Under the pieces are notes generated by a model that was not told the origin of the DNA, did not search any database, and saw only the letters and a list, made by a program, of their open reading frames with translations. DNA of 41,895 bases from Rhodobacter sp. (GTDB lineage Bacteria; Pseudomonadota; Alphaproteobacteria; Rhodobacterales; Rhodobacteraceae), in contig JAIYAE010000025.1 of the NCBI GenBank assembly GCA_027489175.1, positions 1 through 41,895 on the forward strand, in the 5' to 3' direction. Every line of letters starts with the position of its first letter. Position 1 is the first letter of the stretch. A program made the translations under genes and the position numbers. Below are positions 25,838 through 33,798 of the stretch, piece after piece.

Positions 25838-25975
25838 GGGCAGATCCCGCTGAAGTGACATCGGGGCAAAACCTGCCGTGCCGAGAGGATTTGCGCAAGT
25901 CAGGCTTTCCTCAGGCGGGACGCCGGTCCGGCGCGGCATTGACCGGTCTGGCGCGGCGGGGTAGCGCTGGCGGCC

Positions 25976-26656
25976 ATGATCCGCGCACCCCTTCTTGATG
26001 GCCTGAGCGCCAGCCTGCCGATTGCGCTGGGGTATTTCCCCATCGCCTTTTCCTTTGGGGTTGCGGCCACCCGTGCGGGCTTTAGCGCAGGAGAGGCCTT
26101 TGCCCTTTCGCTTTTCATTTATGCCGGGGCCTCGCAATTCCTGGCGCTGGCGCTTCTGACCTCGGGCGCGCCGGTGCTGGTGTCGGCCTTCACGCTGATC
26201 GCGATGAACCTGCGGCATGTCCTGTACGGCCCGGCGCTGATGCGGGCGGCGGGGCAGGGGGCCAGCACCAAGCGGGCCTGGGTCTGGGCCTTTGGCCTGA
26301 CGGATGAGGTCTTCGGCCAGGCGCTTGGGGCCTTGGCACGAGGGCAGAGGTTTTCGGAACGCTACATGTTCGGGCTGGGGGCCGGGGCCTATGGCAGCTG
26401 GCTGGCGGGAACGGCCGTCGGGGCGGTGGCGGGCGGGGGCGCGCTGGACGGCTGGCCTGCGCTGGGGGCGGGCCTTGGCTTCATGCTGCCGGCGCTGTTT
26501 CTGGCGCTGCTTCTGTCCATCCTGTCGCGGCGGCAGGTGCCGGTCATCGCCGTGGCCGCCCTGGTGACGGTGGGTGGCACGCTGTGGGTCAGCGCCACGG
26601 TGGGCATCCTGTCAGGAATGCTGGCCGGCGCCCTGACCGGACTGGTGCGCCGATGA
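25976..26656 (+). CDS. azlC: AzlC family branched-chain amino acid exporter subunit
   Basis: A 226-residue membrane protein of the AzlC/YgaZ family, the larger subunit of a two-part exporter of branched-chain amino acids. The N-terminal SLPIALGYFPIAFSFGVAA and SLFIYAGASQFLALALL are family signatures; six to eight hydrophobic helices follow. Its stop overlaps the ATG of azlD (ATGA). It is divergent from the secreted-protein gene at 25837. Confidence 0.93.
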   Translation: MIRAPLLDGLSASLPIALGYFPIAFSFGVAATRAGFSAGEAFALSLFIYAGASQFLALALLTSGAPVLVSAFTLIAMNLRHVLYGPALMRAAGQGASTKRAWVWAFGLTDEVFGQALGALARGQRFSERYMFGLGAGAYGSWLAGTAVGAVAGGGALDGWPALGAGLGFMLPALFLALLLSILSRRQVPVIAVAALVTVGGTLWVSATVGILSGMLAGALTGLVRR

Positions 26657-26988
26657 ACGCGGATCTTCTGACCGTGGCCCTGCTGGCCGGGGCGGCCAAC
26701 TGGGCCTTCCGCGTGCTGCCGACCCGCGCCCGCACGGACCGCCTTGCCCCCGGCGGCTGGCTGGAGCGGTTTCTGGCCGCCACCGGACCTGCGGCGATTG
26801 CGACGCTGTTTGTCGCGGCGATCCTGCCCGCCCTGTCCCCCGACCTGCGCGCCCTTCTCCCCGTGGGCCTTGGCGTTGCGGCGGTTCTGGGCACCTACCT
26901 TGCCCGCCCGTCCGTGGTGCTGGCCACGCTGGCCGGGGCCCTTGCGCATGGTCTTGCGGTCTGGGCGCTTGGTCCGGTGCTGTCCTGA
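26653..26988 (+). CDS. azlD: AzlD family exporter small subunit
   Basis: A 111-residue membrane protein of the AzlD/YgaH family with about four helices, the obligate partner of AzlC. GAANWAFRVLPTRAR near the N-terminus and FLAATGPAAIATLFVAAI are typical. It overlaps azlC by four bases, so the two are translationally coupled. The upstream extension to 26584 lies inside azlC and is ignored. Confidence 0.92.
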   Translation: MNADLLTVALLAGAANWAFRVLPTRARTDRLAPGGWLERFLAATGPAAIATLFVAAILPALSPDLRALLPVGLGVAAVLGTYLARPSVVLATLAGALAHGLAVWALGPVLS

Positions 26989-27062
26989 CAGGCCGCTTGC
27001 GCCGCAGCCCCCGATGCGCGACCATTGGCCAGCGGCCTTCGCCGCGCCAGGGGAGACCGGCC

Positions 27063-27380
27063 ATGCTGGAAATCAGCCCGCCCAAGGTTGTCCAAGTCAT
27101 CTTCCTCGCGCGGGAGAAGGATGTGGGGGCCAGAGAGCTGCATGCCTTCATCGATGCGCTGAACGACGATGAAAAGGCCCATCTGACCGCCATTGCCTGG
27201 GTCGGCCGCGGCGCGTTTGAGCCGGAGGACTTTGCCGAGGCTGTCGCCACCGCCACCAGCGAAGCCACGACCCCGACCGCCGATTACCTGATGGGCATGC
27301 CGCATCTGGCCGAGAACCTTGAAGCTGGGCTTGATGCCTTGGGCGTGGACGTGGCGGGGGAAGAGGAAGATTTCCTCTGA
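27063..27380 (+). CDS. DUF3775 domain protein
   Basis: A 105-residue acidic protein matching the DUF3775 layout: an N-terminal VVQVIFLAREKD strand, then FIDALNDDEKAHLTAIAWVGRG and a C-terminal ADYLMGMPHLAENLEAGLDALG helix. No function is established. The ATG at 27063 is preceded by GGGGAGACC; the longer upstream frame is not used. It is a single gene between azlD and trxC. Confidence 0.85.
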   Translation: MLEISPPKVVQVIFLAREKDVGARELHAFIDALNDDEKAHLTAIAWVGRGAFEPEDFAEAVATATSEATTPTADYLMGMPHLAENLEAGLDALGVDVAGEEEDFL

Positions 27381-27453
27381 CCCGGGCCGCCATGGCCTTG
27401 TGGCGGACGCCAGTGCTCCTCATATATCAGTCAAGTGGAATATGAGGGAAGCC

Positions 27454-27900
27454 ATGGCTGTTGCCGAAGCTGTCAGACTGACCTGCCCGACCTGTGGCCA
27501 GGCCAACCGGGTGCCCATGGCGCGGCTTGCGGCCGGGCCGAAATGCGGGGTCTGCGGCGCGGCCTTGGCGGATGGCCGCGTGGCCGAACTGGACGCAGCC
27601 ACCCATGACAAGGTCACGCAGGGCGACGGGCTGCCGGTGCTGGTCGACTATTGGGCGCCCTGGTGCGGCCCCTGCCGGATGATGGCCCCCGAATTCGCCA
27701 AGGCCGCGCAGGCGCTGGCCCCGGCGGTGCGGCTGATGAAGCTGAACACCGAGGACCACCCCACCATCGCCTCCCGCGCAGGCATCCGCGGGATCCCGGC
27801 GCTGATCCTGTACCGGAACGGACGCGAGGTTGCGCGCCTTGCCGGGGCCCGCCCCGCCGCAGACATCATCGCCTTCGCGCAGGGCCATGGGGCGGGCTGA
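27454..27900 (+). CDS. trxC: Thioredoxin TrxC (thioredoxin 2)
   Basis: A 148-residue cytosolic dithiol oxidoreductase of the TrxC type: an extra N-terminal zinc finger (CPTC at residues 11-14 and CGVC at 31-34) before a thioredoxin domain with active site [24 protein letters not shown] gives the cis-Pro loop. ATG 27454 is preferred over ATG 27442 because GAGGGAA lies in front of it. The zinc-finger type is often induced by oxidative stress. Confidence 0.94.
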   Translation: MAVAEAVRLTCPTCGQANRVPMARLAAGPKCGVCGAALADGRVAELDAATHDKVTQGDGLPVLVDYWAPWCGPCRMMAPEFAKAAQALAPAVRLMKLNTEDHPTIASRAGIRGIPALILYRNGREVARLAGARPAADIIAFAQGHGAG

Positions 27901-27971
27901 GGGGTCTTGCTCCGGCTTGACAACGCGCCCCCGATGCGCGAAACCGCCGCTGTCCTTGGACCCGGGACACC

Positions 27972-28047
<76 letters not shown>

Positions 28048-28087
28048 TAACCATATAAATCAAAGCCTTAGAAGCCTCGACAACTGG

Positions 28088-28111
28088 TGTGCCACATAGG
28101 TGTGACACAGT
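28088..28111 (+). repeat. Putative integrase arm sites, left
   Basis: Two related palindromic motifs, TGTG-C-CACA (28088-28096) and TGTG-A-CACA (28101-28109), lie about 50 bases inside attL. The longer string GTGTGACACAGT (28100-28111) recurs exactly at 41539-41550, a similar distance inside attR. Symmetry suggests integrase or excision-factor binding; this is inferred. Confidence 0.5.
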
Positions 28112-29731
28112 ATGAGGCTTACTTCTTACCTTTACCCCTCTCGGCATGGCGTCTTTTACTTCCGCTGGCCGCTTCCTGGCACTCAAAATCATCCGCAACC
28201 GGACAGTGTTCGATTGTCATTGGGCACCCGATGCCCGAGACAGGCAGGCGAGTTGGCCCGGTTTCTCGCTTCATGCGGAGAACTGTTGCGCCGCCGTGGA
28301 GTTCCAACCGTGATGCGGCATGACGAACTCCGGGCCGTGATGCACGGTTACTTCAAGAAGGCGCTTGCCGCCCGGATCGACCAGATCGGCGCAAAGGGTC
28401 CGCCATCAGAACTGGACCTTGCCCCGCAGGAGACCACGCAAATGCTCGCTGAGGGCACCTCGGAGGATTATTGGGGCATGATGGCTCCGCAGGGCGTGGA
28501 CGCCTTCCTGCGACGTCTCTGCGAGGCTACGGGGTTGTCTGGTCCGGCTTCGCCCAAAGAAGCGGATCGCGTCCTGCACGAATACAAGATGGCGCACCGG
28601 GATTTCCTTCGGGCGCTTGTGAAGCACCAGACGTCACTTGAGCACTATGACTTCACAAGCCCGCTGGTTCAGGTCGTGCAACCAACCGCATCGCCAGCGG
28701 TAACTGACAGTGGCATAACGTTGCGGCATGCGATTGACGACTATGTTGCAGAGAACAAGCGGGCAGGCAGTTGGCGAAGTGCCACCTTCGAGAAGAAGGA
28801 AGCGAACCTCGCCCTGTTAACTGAATACTTTGGTGCAGATCGACCCATCGGCGAGATTGCCAAGCGAGACGCACAGGAAATCAAGCGCGTCCTTCTGGAA
28901 CTGCCCGCCAACCGTCACAAGATGCCGCAAACCCGGACACTCTCGCTACTGGAGGCGACAAAGGTCACGGGCTTGGACAAAATCACAGCAGTGACCGTCA
29001 ATGGCTATATCAGCACGTTCCAGTCTTTCTTCGAGTGGGCCATGAAGAACGGCCACGCTGACGCCAATTTGTTCGCAGGTACGCGAGTGGGCAAGTTCAA
29101 CAGCAAGGCGGTACCTAAGCGCCAAGCCTACAAGCCAGATGCTCTGAAGGCAGTCTACCGAGAGGTGACCGAGAACCGCTTGGGCTTGGTCAAGGCGGAG
29201 AGCCACAAGTGGGCTACCCTGATCGCCATGTTCACCGGCGCGCGGCTGAACGAGATTTGCCAGCTAGAAGTCGCAGACATCCAGCAAAAGGACGGCATCT
29301 GGTTCTTCGATCTGATTGACGAGGGCGACGGAAACAAGAAATTCAAGTCCGCTGCGGCACTTCGGAAGGTGCCGATGCATGATGAGTTGGTCCGGCTTGG
29401 GCTGTTGGAGTATCGGAACCGAATGCTAGCCCAAAGCAAGACCCGCATGTTCCCTGAGTACACCTTCTGCGCGAAGAATGGCTACGGTAGGGCTTTGGGC
29501 CGCTGGTTCAACGCTACCCTAACGCCTGCGCTCGGCATCAAGGCCACCGGGCATGTCTTCCACGGTCTTCGCCATACTATGGTCACCCGGCTCGCTCAGG
29601 CTGGCGTTGAAGAACCCATCTATCAGTCGATTGTCGGGCACGAGCGGCAGGGCATCACCCAACAGGTCTATATGCGAGAAGGCTATACCCTGGCGCAGTT
29701 GAAGGCGGCAATCGACCTGTTTTCAGTGTGA
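28112..29731 (+). CDS. int: Tyrosine site-specific integrase
   Basis: A 539-residue tyrosine recombinase, 64 bases inside the tRNA end, which would integrate and excise the island at tRNA-Ala. The N-terminal region (1-90, SYLYPSRHGVFYFRWPLP) resembles the DUF6538-type opening of many island integrases. A SAM-like core-binding domain follows (about 205-330, ITLRHAIDDYVAENK to FFEWAMKNGHADAN). The catalytic domain shows the active residues: R in FTGARLNEICQLE, H-x-x-R in FHGLRHTMVTRL, H in IVGHERQG and the nucleophile Tyr in QQVYMREGY. Long but normal for this group. The putative arm motif directly precedes its ATG, so the protein may repress itself. Confidence 0.94.
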   Translation: MRLTSYLYPSRHGVFYFRWPLPGTQNHPQPDSVRLSLGTRCPRQAGELARFLASCGELLRRRGVPTVMRHDELRAVMHGYFKKALAARIDQIGAKGPPSELDLAPQETTQMLAEGTSEDYWGMMAPQGVDAFLRRLCEATGLSGPASPKEADRVLHEYKMAHRDFLRALVKHQTSLEHYDFTSPLVQVVQPTASPAVTDSGITLRHAIDDYVAENKRAGSWRSATFEKKEANLALLTEYFGADRPIGEIAKRDAQEIKRVLLELPANRHKMPQTRTLSLLEATKVTGLDKITAVTVNGYISTFQSFFEWAMKNGHADANLFAGTRVGKFNSKAVPKRQAYKPDALKAVYREVTENRLGLVKAESHKWATLIAMFTGARLNEICQLEVADIQQKDGIWFFDLIDEGDGNKKFKSAAALRKVPMHDELVRLGLLEYRNRMLAQSKTRMFPEYTFCAKNGYGRALGRWFNATLTPALGIKATGHVFHGLRHTMVTRLAQAGVEEPIYQSIVGHERQGITQQVYMREGYTLAQLKAAIDLFSV

Positions 29732-29930
29732 CTTCAAGCGGACTGGGTCAAAGGGGATAGATATCCCCCGGCTCGTGGGTGGCACACACAAGCTGACAAC
29801 CCCTGCCACCTTCTAAGGATGCAGGGTCAACGTGGAACTGCAGCAGGTCTATGATCTGTAGACCCAGCACTGATCAATGGTGCCATTCGAGGGTCAGGCG
29901 CGAACGGAATTGCCAAGGAGCACTGTACGG

Positions 29931-31346
29931 ATGTCTGCTCAAGTTGAGAACTTCACGTCAAGCCGACCGATCAATCTCTTCCGCCGACCAACCGGCGCTC
30001 GAAGCCCTGCCATTCTTGACCGGCTTGATGCTATTCAAGAGGAAGTCGAGTTGCATGAACAGCGCCGCGCAAGAGACGCCTCAGCCGCAGACCGATACCG
30101 AAAGTGCTTCCGGGCAATCTGCATGGACCTGTTCGATGCCATGCAAGCTGACCAAGAGATGTGCGTCGGTGTCAGACGCGACAAATCCGCCCTCACCAAC
30201 AACGCTGCTTACCCAGAGTTCGTCACTGCTCGCCAATTTCTCGATGCGTTGGCTGGCATGTTGACGGCAGGCTACGCAACGCAAGTCTCCTTGGGCACAG
30301 AAGCGAGCGGCAGGACCTCACGTATCAAGGGAACTCAGAAGCTGCATGCAACGCTCTCGATCTGCATCGAGTACCCAGACGACGTCATCGACACGACCGA
30401 CCCGATCCGCCTCAAAGTCGGAAAGCCGAGCCAAACGAAGAAGTCGATACGGTACGAGGATACATCCAATACTATTCAGTGGCGGGCGAACCTTCAGAGG
30501 ATCAACGAGAACAATCGACGCTATTCCCTTGCACTTGACCTGACACCTGCAAAGCGCGCCGCACTGGAACGCGAACGAGTGGCAAAAGCAAAGGAAGAAG
30601 CACGAAAAGAACGCAAGCCATTCGAGTACGAGCGGCTGAACACCGCGAGGACGGACCTCTTTCGAGTGTTCAATAAGCCTGACTGGACAGAGGGCGGCAG
30701 ATTTTACGGAGGGTGGTGGCAGCAAGTTCCGCGAGGGTCTCGCAAGCACATCACCATCAACGGCAAGGCGACATGCGAGCACGACTTCTCTTCGCTACAT
30801 CTGCGGCTGCTTTACGCAAGGGTCGGTGAGCCAACACCGAGCATAGATGACCCATACGGCCAACCTTACGGAGTTGAACACAGGGAGGCGGTCAAGAAAG
30901 CTTTCAATGTGATCGTGAACTCCTCCTGCAAACCTCGACAGGCTAGCGTCCCAGAGTTCTCATCGTCACAGCTGCGCTTGACTTGGCAGCGGTTCCTGGA
31001 CGGTATCATCGAGCACCACAAACCCATATCCACCTACTTCTATTCAGGCGAAGGCATTCGGCTGCAGCGAGCCGATGCAAACATCGCAGAGCGGGTGATG
31101 CTAAAGTTCGTGGCAATGGGATACCCATGCCTCCCCATACACGACAGCTTCATTACCTTCGCCACGCTTGATGACGAACTCGGCCAGATAATGGAGACTG
31201 CTGCAGCCGAAGAGGCCGCCGTGACCGTTCCAGCTAAGAGGAAGTACGTCGCTCAGTACTGCGGTCCCATTGGCCCTGTCACATACGACATAGGCACCCT
31301 TATAAATGGTCCGGAGGGAAAGAACTGGTTGCTGCGTGAGTGGTAA
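29931..31346 (+). CDS. Compact family-A polymerase-like protein (putative)
   Basis: A 471-residue protein I do not recognise as a named family, but its C-terminal half carries three motifs in the order of a family-A polymerase palm/fingers. Motif A-like: EHDFSSLHLRLLY (Asp285; compare DYSQIELR). Motif B-like: REAVKKAFNVIVNS (Arg318, Lys322; compare RxxxKxxNFGxxYG). Motif C-like: LPIHDSFITF (His404-Asp405); the HDS form is the one seen in single-subunit RNA polymerases, where PolA has HDE. A to B is only 33 residues, so it would be a compact form. The first 280 residues show no exonuclease motif, and a charged coiled-coil stretch lies about 210-235. ATG 29931 follows AAGGAG. A role in replicating or repairing the excised island is inferred. 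Confidence 0.55.
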   Translation: MSAQVENFTSSRPINLFRRPTGARSPAILDRLDAIQEEVELHEQRRARDASAADRYRKCFRAICMDLFDAMQADQEMCVGVRRDKSALTNNAAYPEFVTARQFLDALAGMLTAGYATQVSLGTEASGRTSRIKGTQKLHATLSICIEYPDDVIDTTDPIRLKVGKPSQTKKSIRYEDTSNTIQWRANLQRINENNRRYSLALDLTPAKRAALERERVAKAKEEARKERKPFEYERLNTARTDLFRVFNKPDWTEGGRFYGGWWQQVPRGSRKHITINGKATCEHDFSSLHLRLLYARVGEPTPSIDDPYGQPYGVEHREAVKKAFNVIVNSSCKPRQASVPEFSSSQLRLTWQRFLDGIIEHHKPISTYFYSGEGIRLQRADANIAERVMLKFVAMGYPCLPIHDSFITFATLDDELGQIMETAAAEEAAVTVPAKRKYVAQYCGPIGPVTYDIGTLINGPEGKNWLLREW

Positions 31347-31634
31347 TGTCAGCGAGCATGAAGTGAGAATGGAAATACCCCCTCTCCGAGGAATGCCCGT
31401 AGTTTCCCTTACCCAGAACAGTTAGTGCTTTGATCTCCTGGCGGCCTGCACAATCCTTCATATCTCTATCTAGAGACGAGGGATTAGGGCGGGCGGAACC
31501 CGTGCCGGGGGTGCCTCCGTATCCGTTTCCGCCACACGAAATCAGGGTGCCCTTGCTTGGTTTCCGTCGGGTCCAAGGATGCTTGTGGCACCGCTGGCAG
31601 GTTTCTCACCTGCCCATGCTCCTTGCCTCATCCA

Positions 31635-32246
31635 CTATCTAGCAATGGCCTGGTCGAGTGACCCTTCTAGTATTCTATAGACGGAGGCTCTGCCAATTCC
31701 TGTGCGCCTAGCTATCTCCGACGCGCCAACGCCTTCCCCATGCAGCCGTAGGACATCCTCAGATTTCGCTCGGGCTGTCGGCTTGCGCCCCTTGTACTTG
31801 CCGTCAGCTTTCGCCTTGGCAATCCCCTCGCGCTGTCTCTCCAACATGATGCCGCGCTCGAACTCTGCGATGCTTCCTAGGATGGTCAGCATGAGTTTTC
31901 CGGTAGGGGTGGCGGTGTCGATGCCAAGGTTAAGGATCGACAGGCTTGCCCCTTTCTCAGTGAGGACCTTTAGCACGTCCAGAAGATGTGCAACGGAACG
32001 CGCTAAGCGGTCCAGTTTCGTCACGACAAGAACGTCACCCACCCGCACGAAGTCCAGCACCTCTGCCAGCTTCACGCGTGACACTACATCAACGGACGAT
32101 ACCTGTTCGATGAACAACCTTTCGCACCCGGCCTGCGTAAGGTCTCGTTCCTGGGCCTCAAGTCCCGCCTTTTGATCAAGTGTCGAAGTCCGTGCATACC
32201 CGATGCGCATAGCGTGCCCCATTTGTCTCATTGAACTCTTAGACAT
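31635..32246 (-). CDS. Serine recombinase (resolvase/invertase family)
   Basis: A small serine recombinase of about 203 residues. The resolvase domain shows the nucleophile Ser in GYARTSTLDQ, VVTKLDRLARSV with the catalytic Arg residues, and GIDTATPTGKLMLTILGSIAEFERGIMLERQREGI. A C-terminal Hin-type helix-turn-helix follows (GASEIARRTGIGRASVYRIL). The start could be ATG 32246 (AGGTGGG upstream) or ATG 32210, which opens directly on MRIGYART. It probably acts on sites near its own promoter. Small resolvases of this kind are common island passengers. It faces away from the HARE/CHAT genes. Confidence 0.9.
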   Translation of the reverse strand: MSKSSMRQMGHAMRIGYARTSTLDQKAGLEAQERDLTQAGCERLFIEQVSSVDVVSRVKLAEVLDFVRVGDVLVVTKLDRLARSVAHLLDVLKVLTEKGASLSILNLGIDTATPTGKLMLTILGSIAEFERGIMLERQREGIAKAKADGKYKGRKPTARAKSEDVLRLHGEGVGASEIARRTGIGRASVYRILEGSLDQAIAR

Positions 32247-32853
32247 AAAGCGCCCACCTGTACCACAAGTCAATGACAATTCTTATGGGACACATCTGGC
32301 CCAACTTGGGACATCTCACCGGGGCAAGGTCCAGTGAGACTGGCAAGATCGCCCCACCGCTCAGGAGCGGGCCACCACTGCAAGTCCACCATGGTGCAAG
32401 CTCCTTTTAAACCGGAATGCTGGCAGGGGCACGCCAGCGCCAGATTGAGTGGGGTATGGGGGCAACGGGCCGCGCGATGGGATTAGATGCCCCCTCGCAA
32501 AAATGTGCTGGGTTTTTCCGTTGCCTGGCCCCGACGCTGGATCTGTTGGCTCTACTTGGCCACTCAAGACCTCTGGCCCGCGCCTGAGACTGCGTGTACT
32601 GCTCTGTGCCCTCGTGACTAAGACCAAGTCCTAGCTTAAGGACCAATGGCAGCAAGCCAGCTCCTTGCCGATGGAGGTCTTCGTACAGGTTCGAGTACTG
32701 CGTGTCGTGTCCCGAGAGCGAAACGAACCTGTAGTAACACCCATTCAAAGGTACTAGGTGAGGATGTGACAGACGCGCATGTGCCTGAAACCTCGACTGA
32801 GCTTTCCTAGTTGCTAGCGGTATGGTATCAGAAATAGTGCTCGAGGATGCCTC
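32247..32853. other. Long intergenic region with possible recombinase sites
   Basis: About 600 bases with no supportable gene; one minus frame (32407-32748) has no domain and no ribosome site. Near the recombinase are TGTCT (32224) facing AGACA (32241) and two direct GGGACA copies at 32287 and 32308, exactly 21 bases apart, which may be resolvase half-sites. The rest should hold promoters for the recombinase and for the HARE/CHAT pair. A short structured RNA cannot be ruled out. Confidence 0.5.
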
Positions 32854-33798
32854 TTGGATACCTATCTAGACATTGCACGTACAGTCCTTAAGGCAAGGCG
32901 CCGCCCTATGGGCGCTAGGGCGATCCTTGAGGCTGCCTACCGCGCCGGGGTCGTACCTGAGCATCTACGCGGCAGGACGCAGCACAAGACACTGCAAGCA
33001 CGGTTGAGCGAAGACATCCTTCTGCGTCGACAGACCTCGGCCTTCTACCGGACTGAACCGGGTCAGTTTGCCCTGACGGAATTTATCACCGATCCTGATT
33101 ATCCGGCAAAGTGGAAGACGCCGTTCCCTGCGCGCCGCCGAACAAGAGAGCTTAAGAGGGCAGATAGCCTAGCAGTTCTCAGAACGGTTGCCGTTGATTT
33201 GCAGGGGGGCGCAATAACACTGCCGGAGTTCTTAAACAGAATACACAATACTGATATGCTAACCGCGATGCACCCTGATGAGATGCAGGAGCGCGGGTAC
33301 TGTCCTGTATGGACTTTCTCGGTTGTGCGAAAGGGTAACAACGTTCTTAGCTACAGAATTGGGCGCTATCGAGATGACCGGGATAGCTTCGCGGAAAGGC
33401 GATCCATTGGCTTTCCTGGGGCACTTGCAGCAGATGATCTTTCTCTATTCTCGTCAGACAAGCTGGGTGCACAAGAGTGTTCTGTGTCTGTGCTTCAACA
33501 GGACCTAGATATTTCATTAGCTGCCTTCGAGCAACCTGCTGCTAATCGGCCAACTGTGGAGGCCGTTACTGCTTTAGCCGACCTAGATAGCGCACTCGAC
33601 ATAGTTATCGTGTTGTCTTGGGACTGTCCGGAATGGTTTGAGCCAACTACGCGTAGGTTGTCGTTGAACGAACCCTGCTGGTTAGGTACGATAGACCGAA
33701 TTAACAACTTTGACGACTTTGAGCCGTGGAGTGCGCACGTGCTCAACTGGTTGAAGTGCAGGCACGAACGGGCAACGATTGGCACAGCGCAAGATTAG
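32854..33798 (+). CDS. HARE-HTH protein with a NUDIX-like domain (putative defence)
   Basis: A 314-residue protein with a TTG start preceded by GAGGATG. Residues 1-75 fit the HARE-HTH domain (MDTYLDIARTVLKARRRPMGARAILEAAYRAG..., ending YRTEPGQFALTEF), a winged helix found in restriction enzymes and chromatin proteins and thought to sense modified DNA. Residues about 140-215 (NVLSYRIGRYR, RRSIGFPGALAADDLSLF, KLGAQECSVSVLQQDLDI) have the spacing of a NUDIX-like domain, but the REUxEE catalytic acids are replaced, so it may only bind a nucleotide. The C-terminal 100 residues are unrecognised. It overlaps the CHAT gene by 20 bases. I infer it to be the sensor of a two-gene immune unit. Confidence 0.65.
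   Translation: MDTYLDIARTVLKARRRPMGARAILEAAYRAGVVPEHLRGRTQHKTLQARLSEDILLRRQTSAFYRTEPGQFALTEFITDPDYPAKWKTPFPARRRTRELKRADSLAVLRTVAVDLQGGAITLPEFLNRIHNTDMLTAMHPDEMQERGYCPVWTFSVVRKGNNVLSYRIGRYRDDRDSFAERRSIGFPGALAADDLSLFSSDKLGAQECSVSVLQQDLDISLAAFEQPAANRPTVEAVTALADLDSALDIVIVLSWDCPEWFEPTTRRLSLNEPCWLGTIDRINNFDDFEPWSAHVLNWLKCRHERATIGTAQD

Noticed and set aside
29931..31346. Replication initiator or primase
   Set aside because: No Rep, zinc-finger or TOPRIM-like motif is visible; the three motifs fit a family-A palm better.
32407..32748. 113-codon minus frame in the intergenic gap of the island
   Set aside because: No ribosome site, no domain, and residue composition typical of chance frames.
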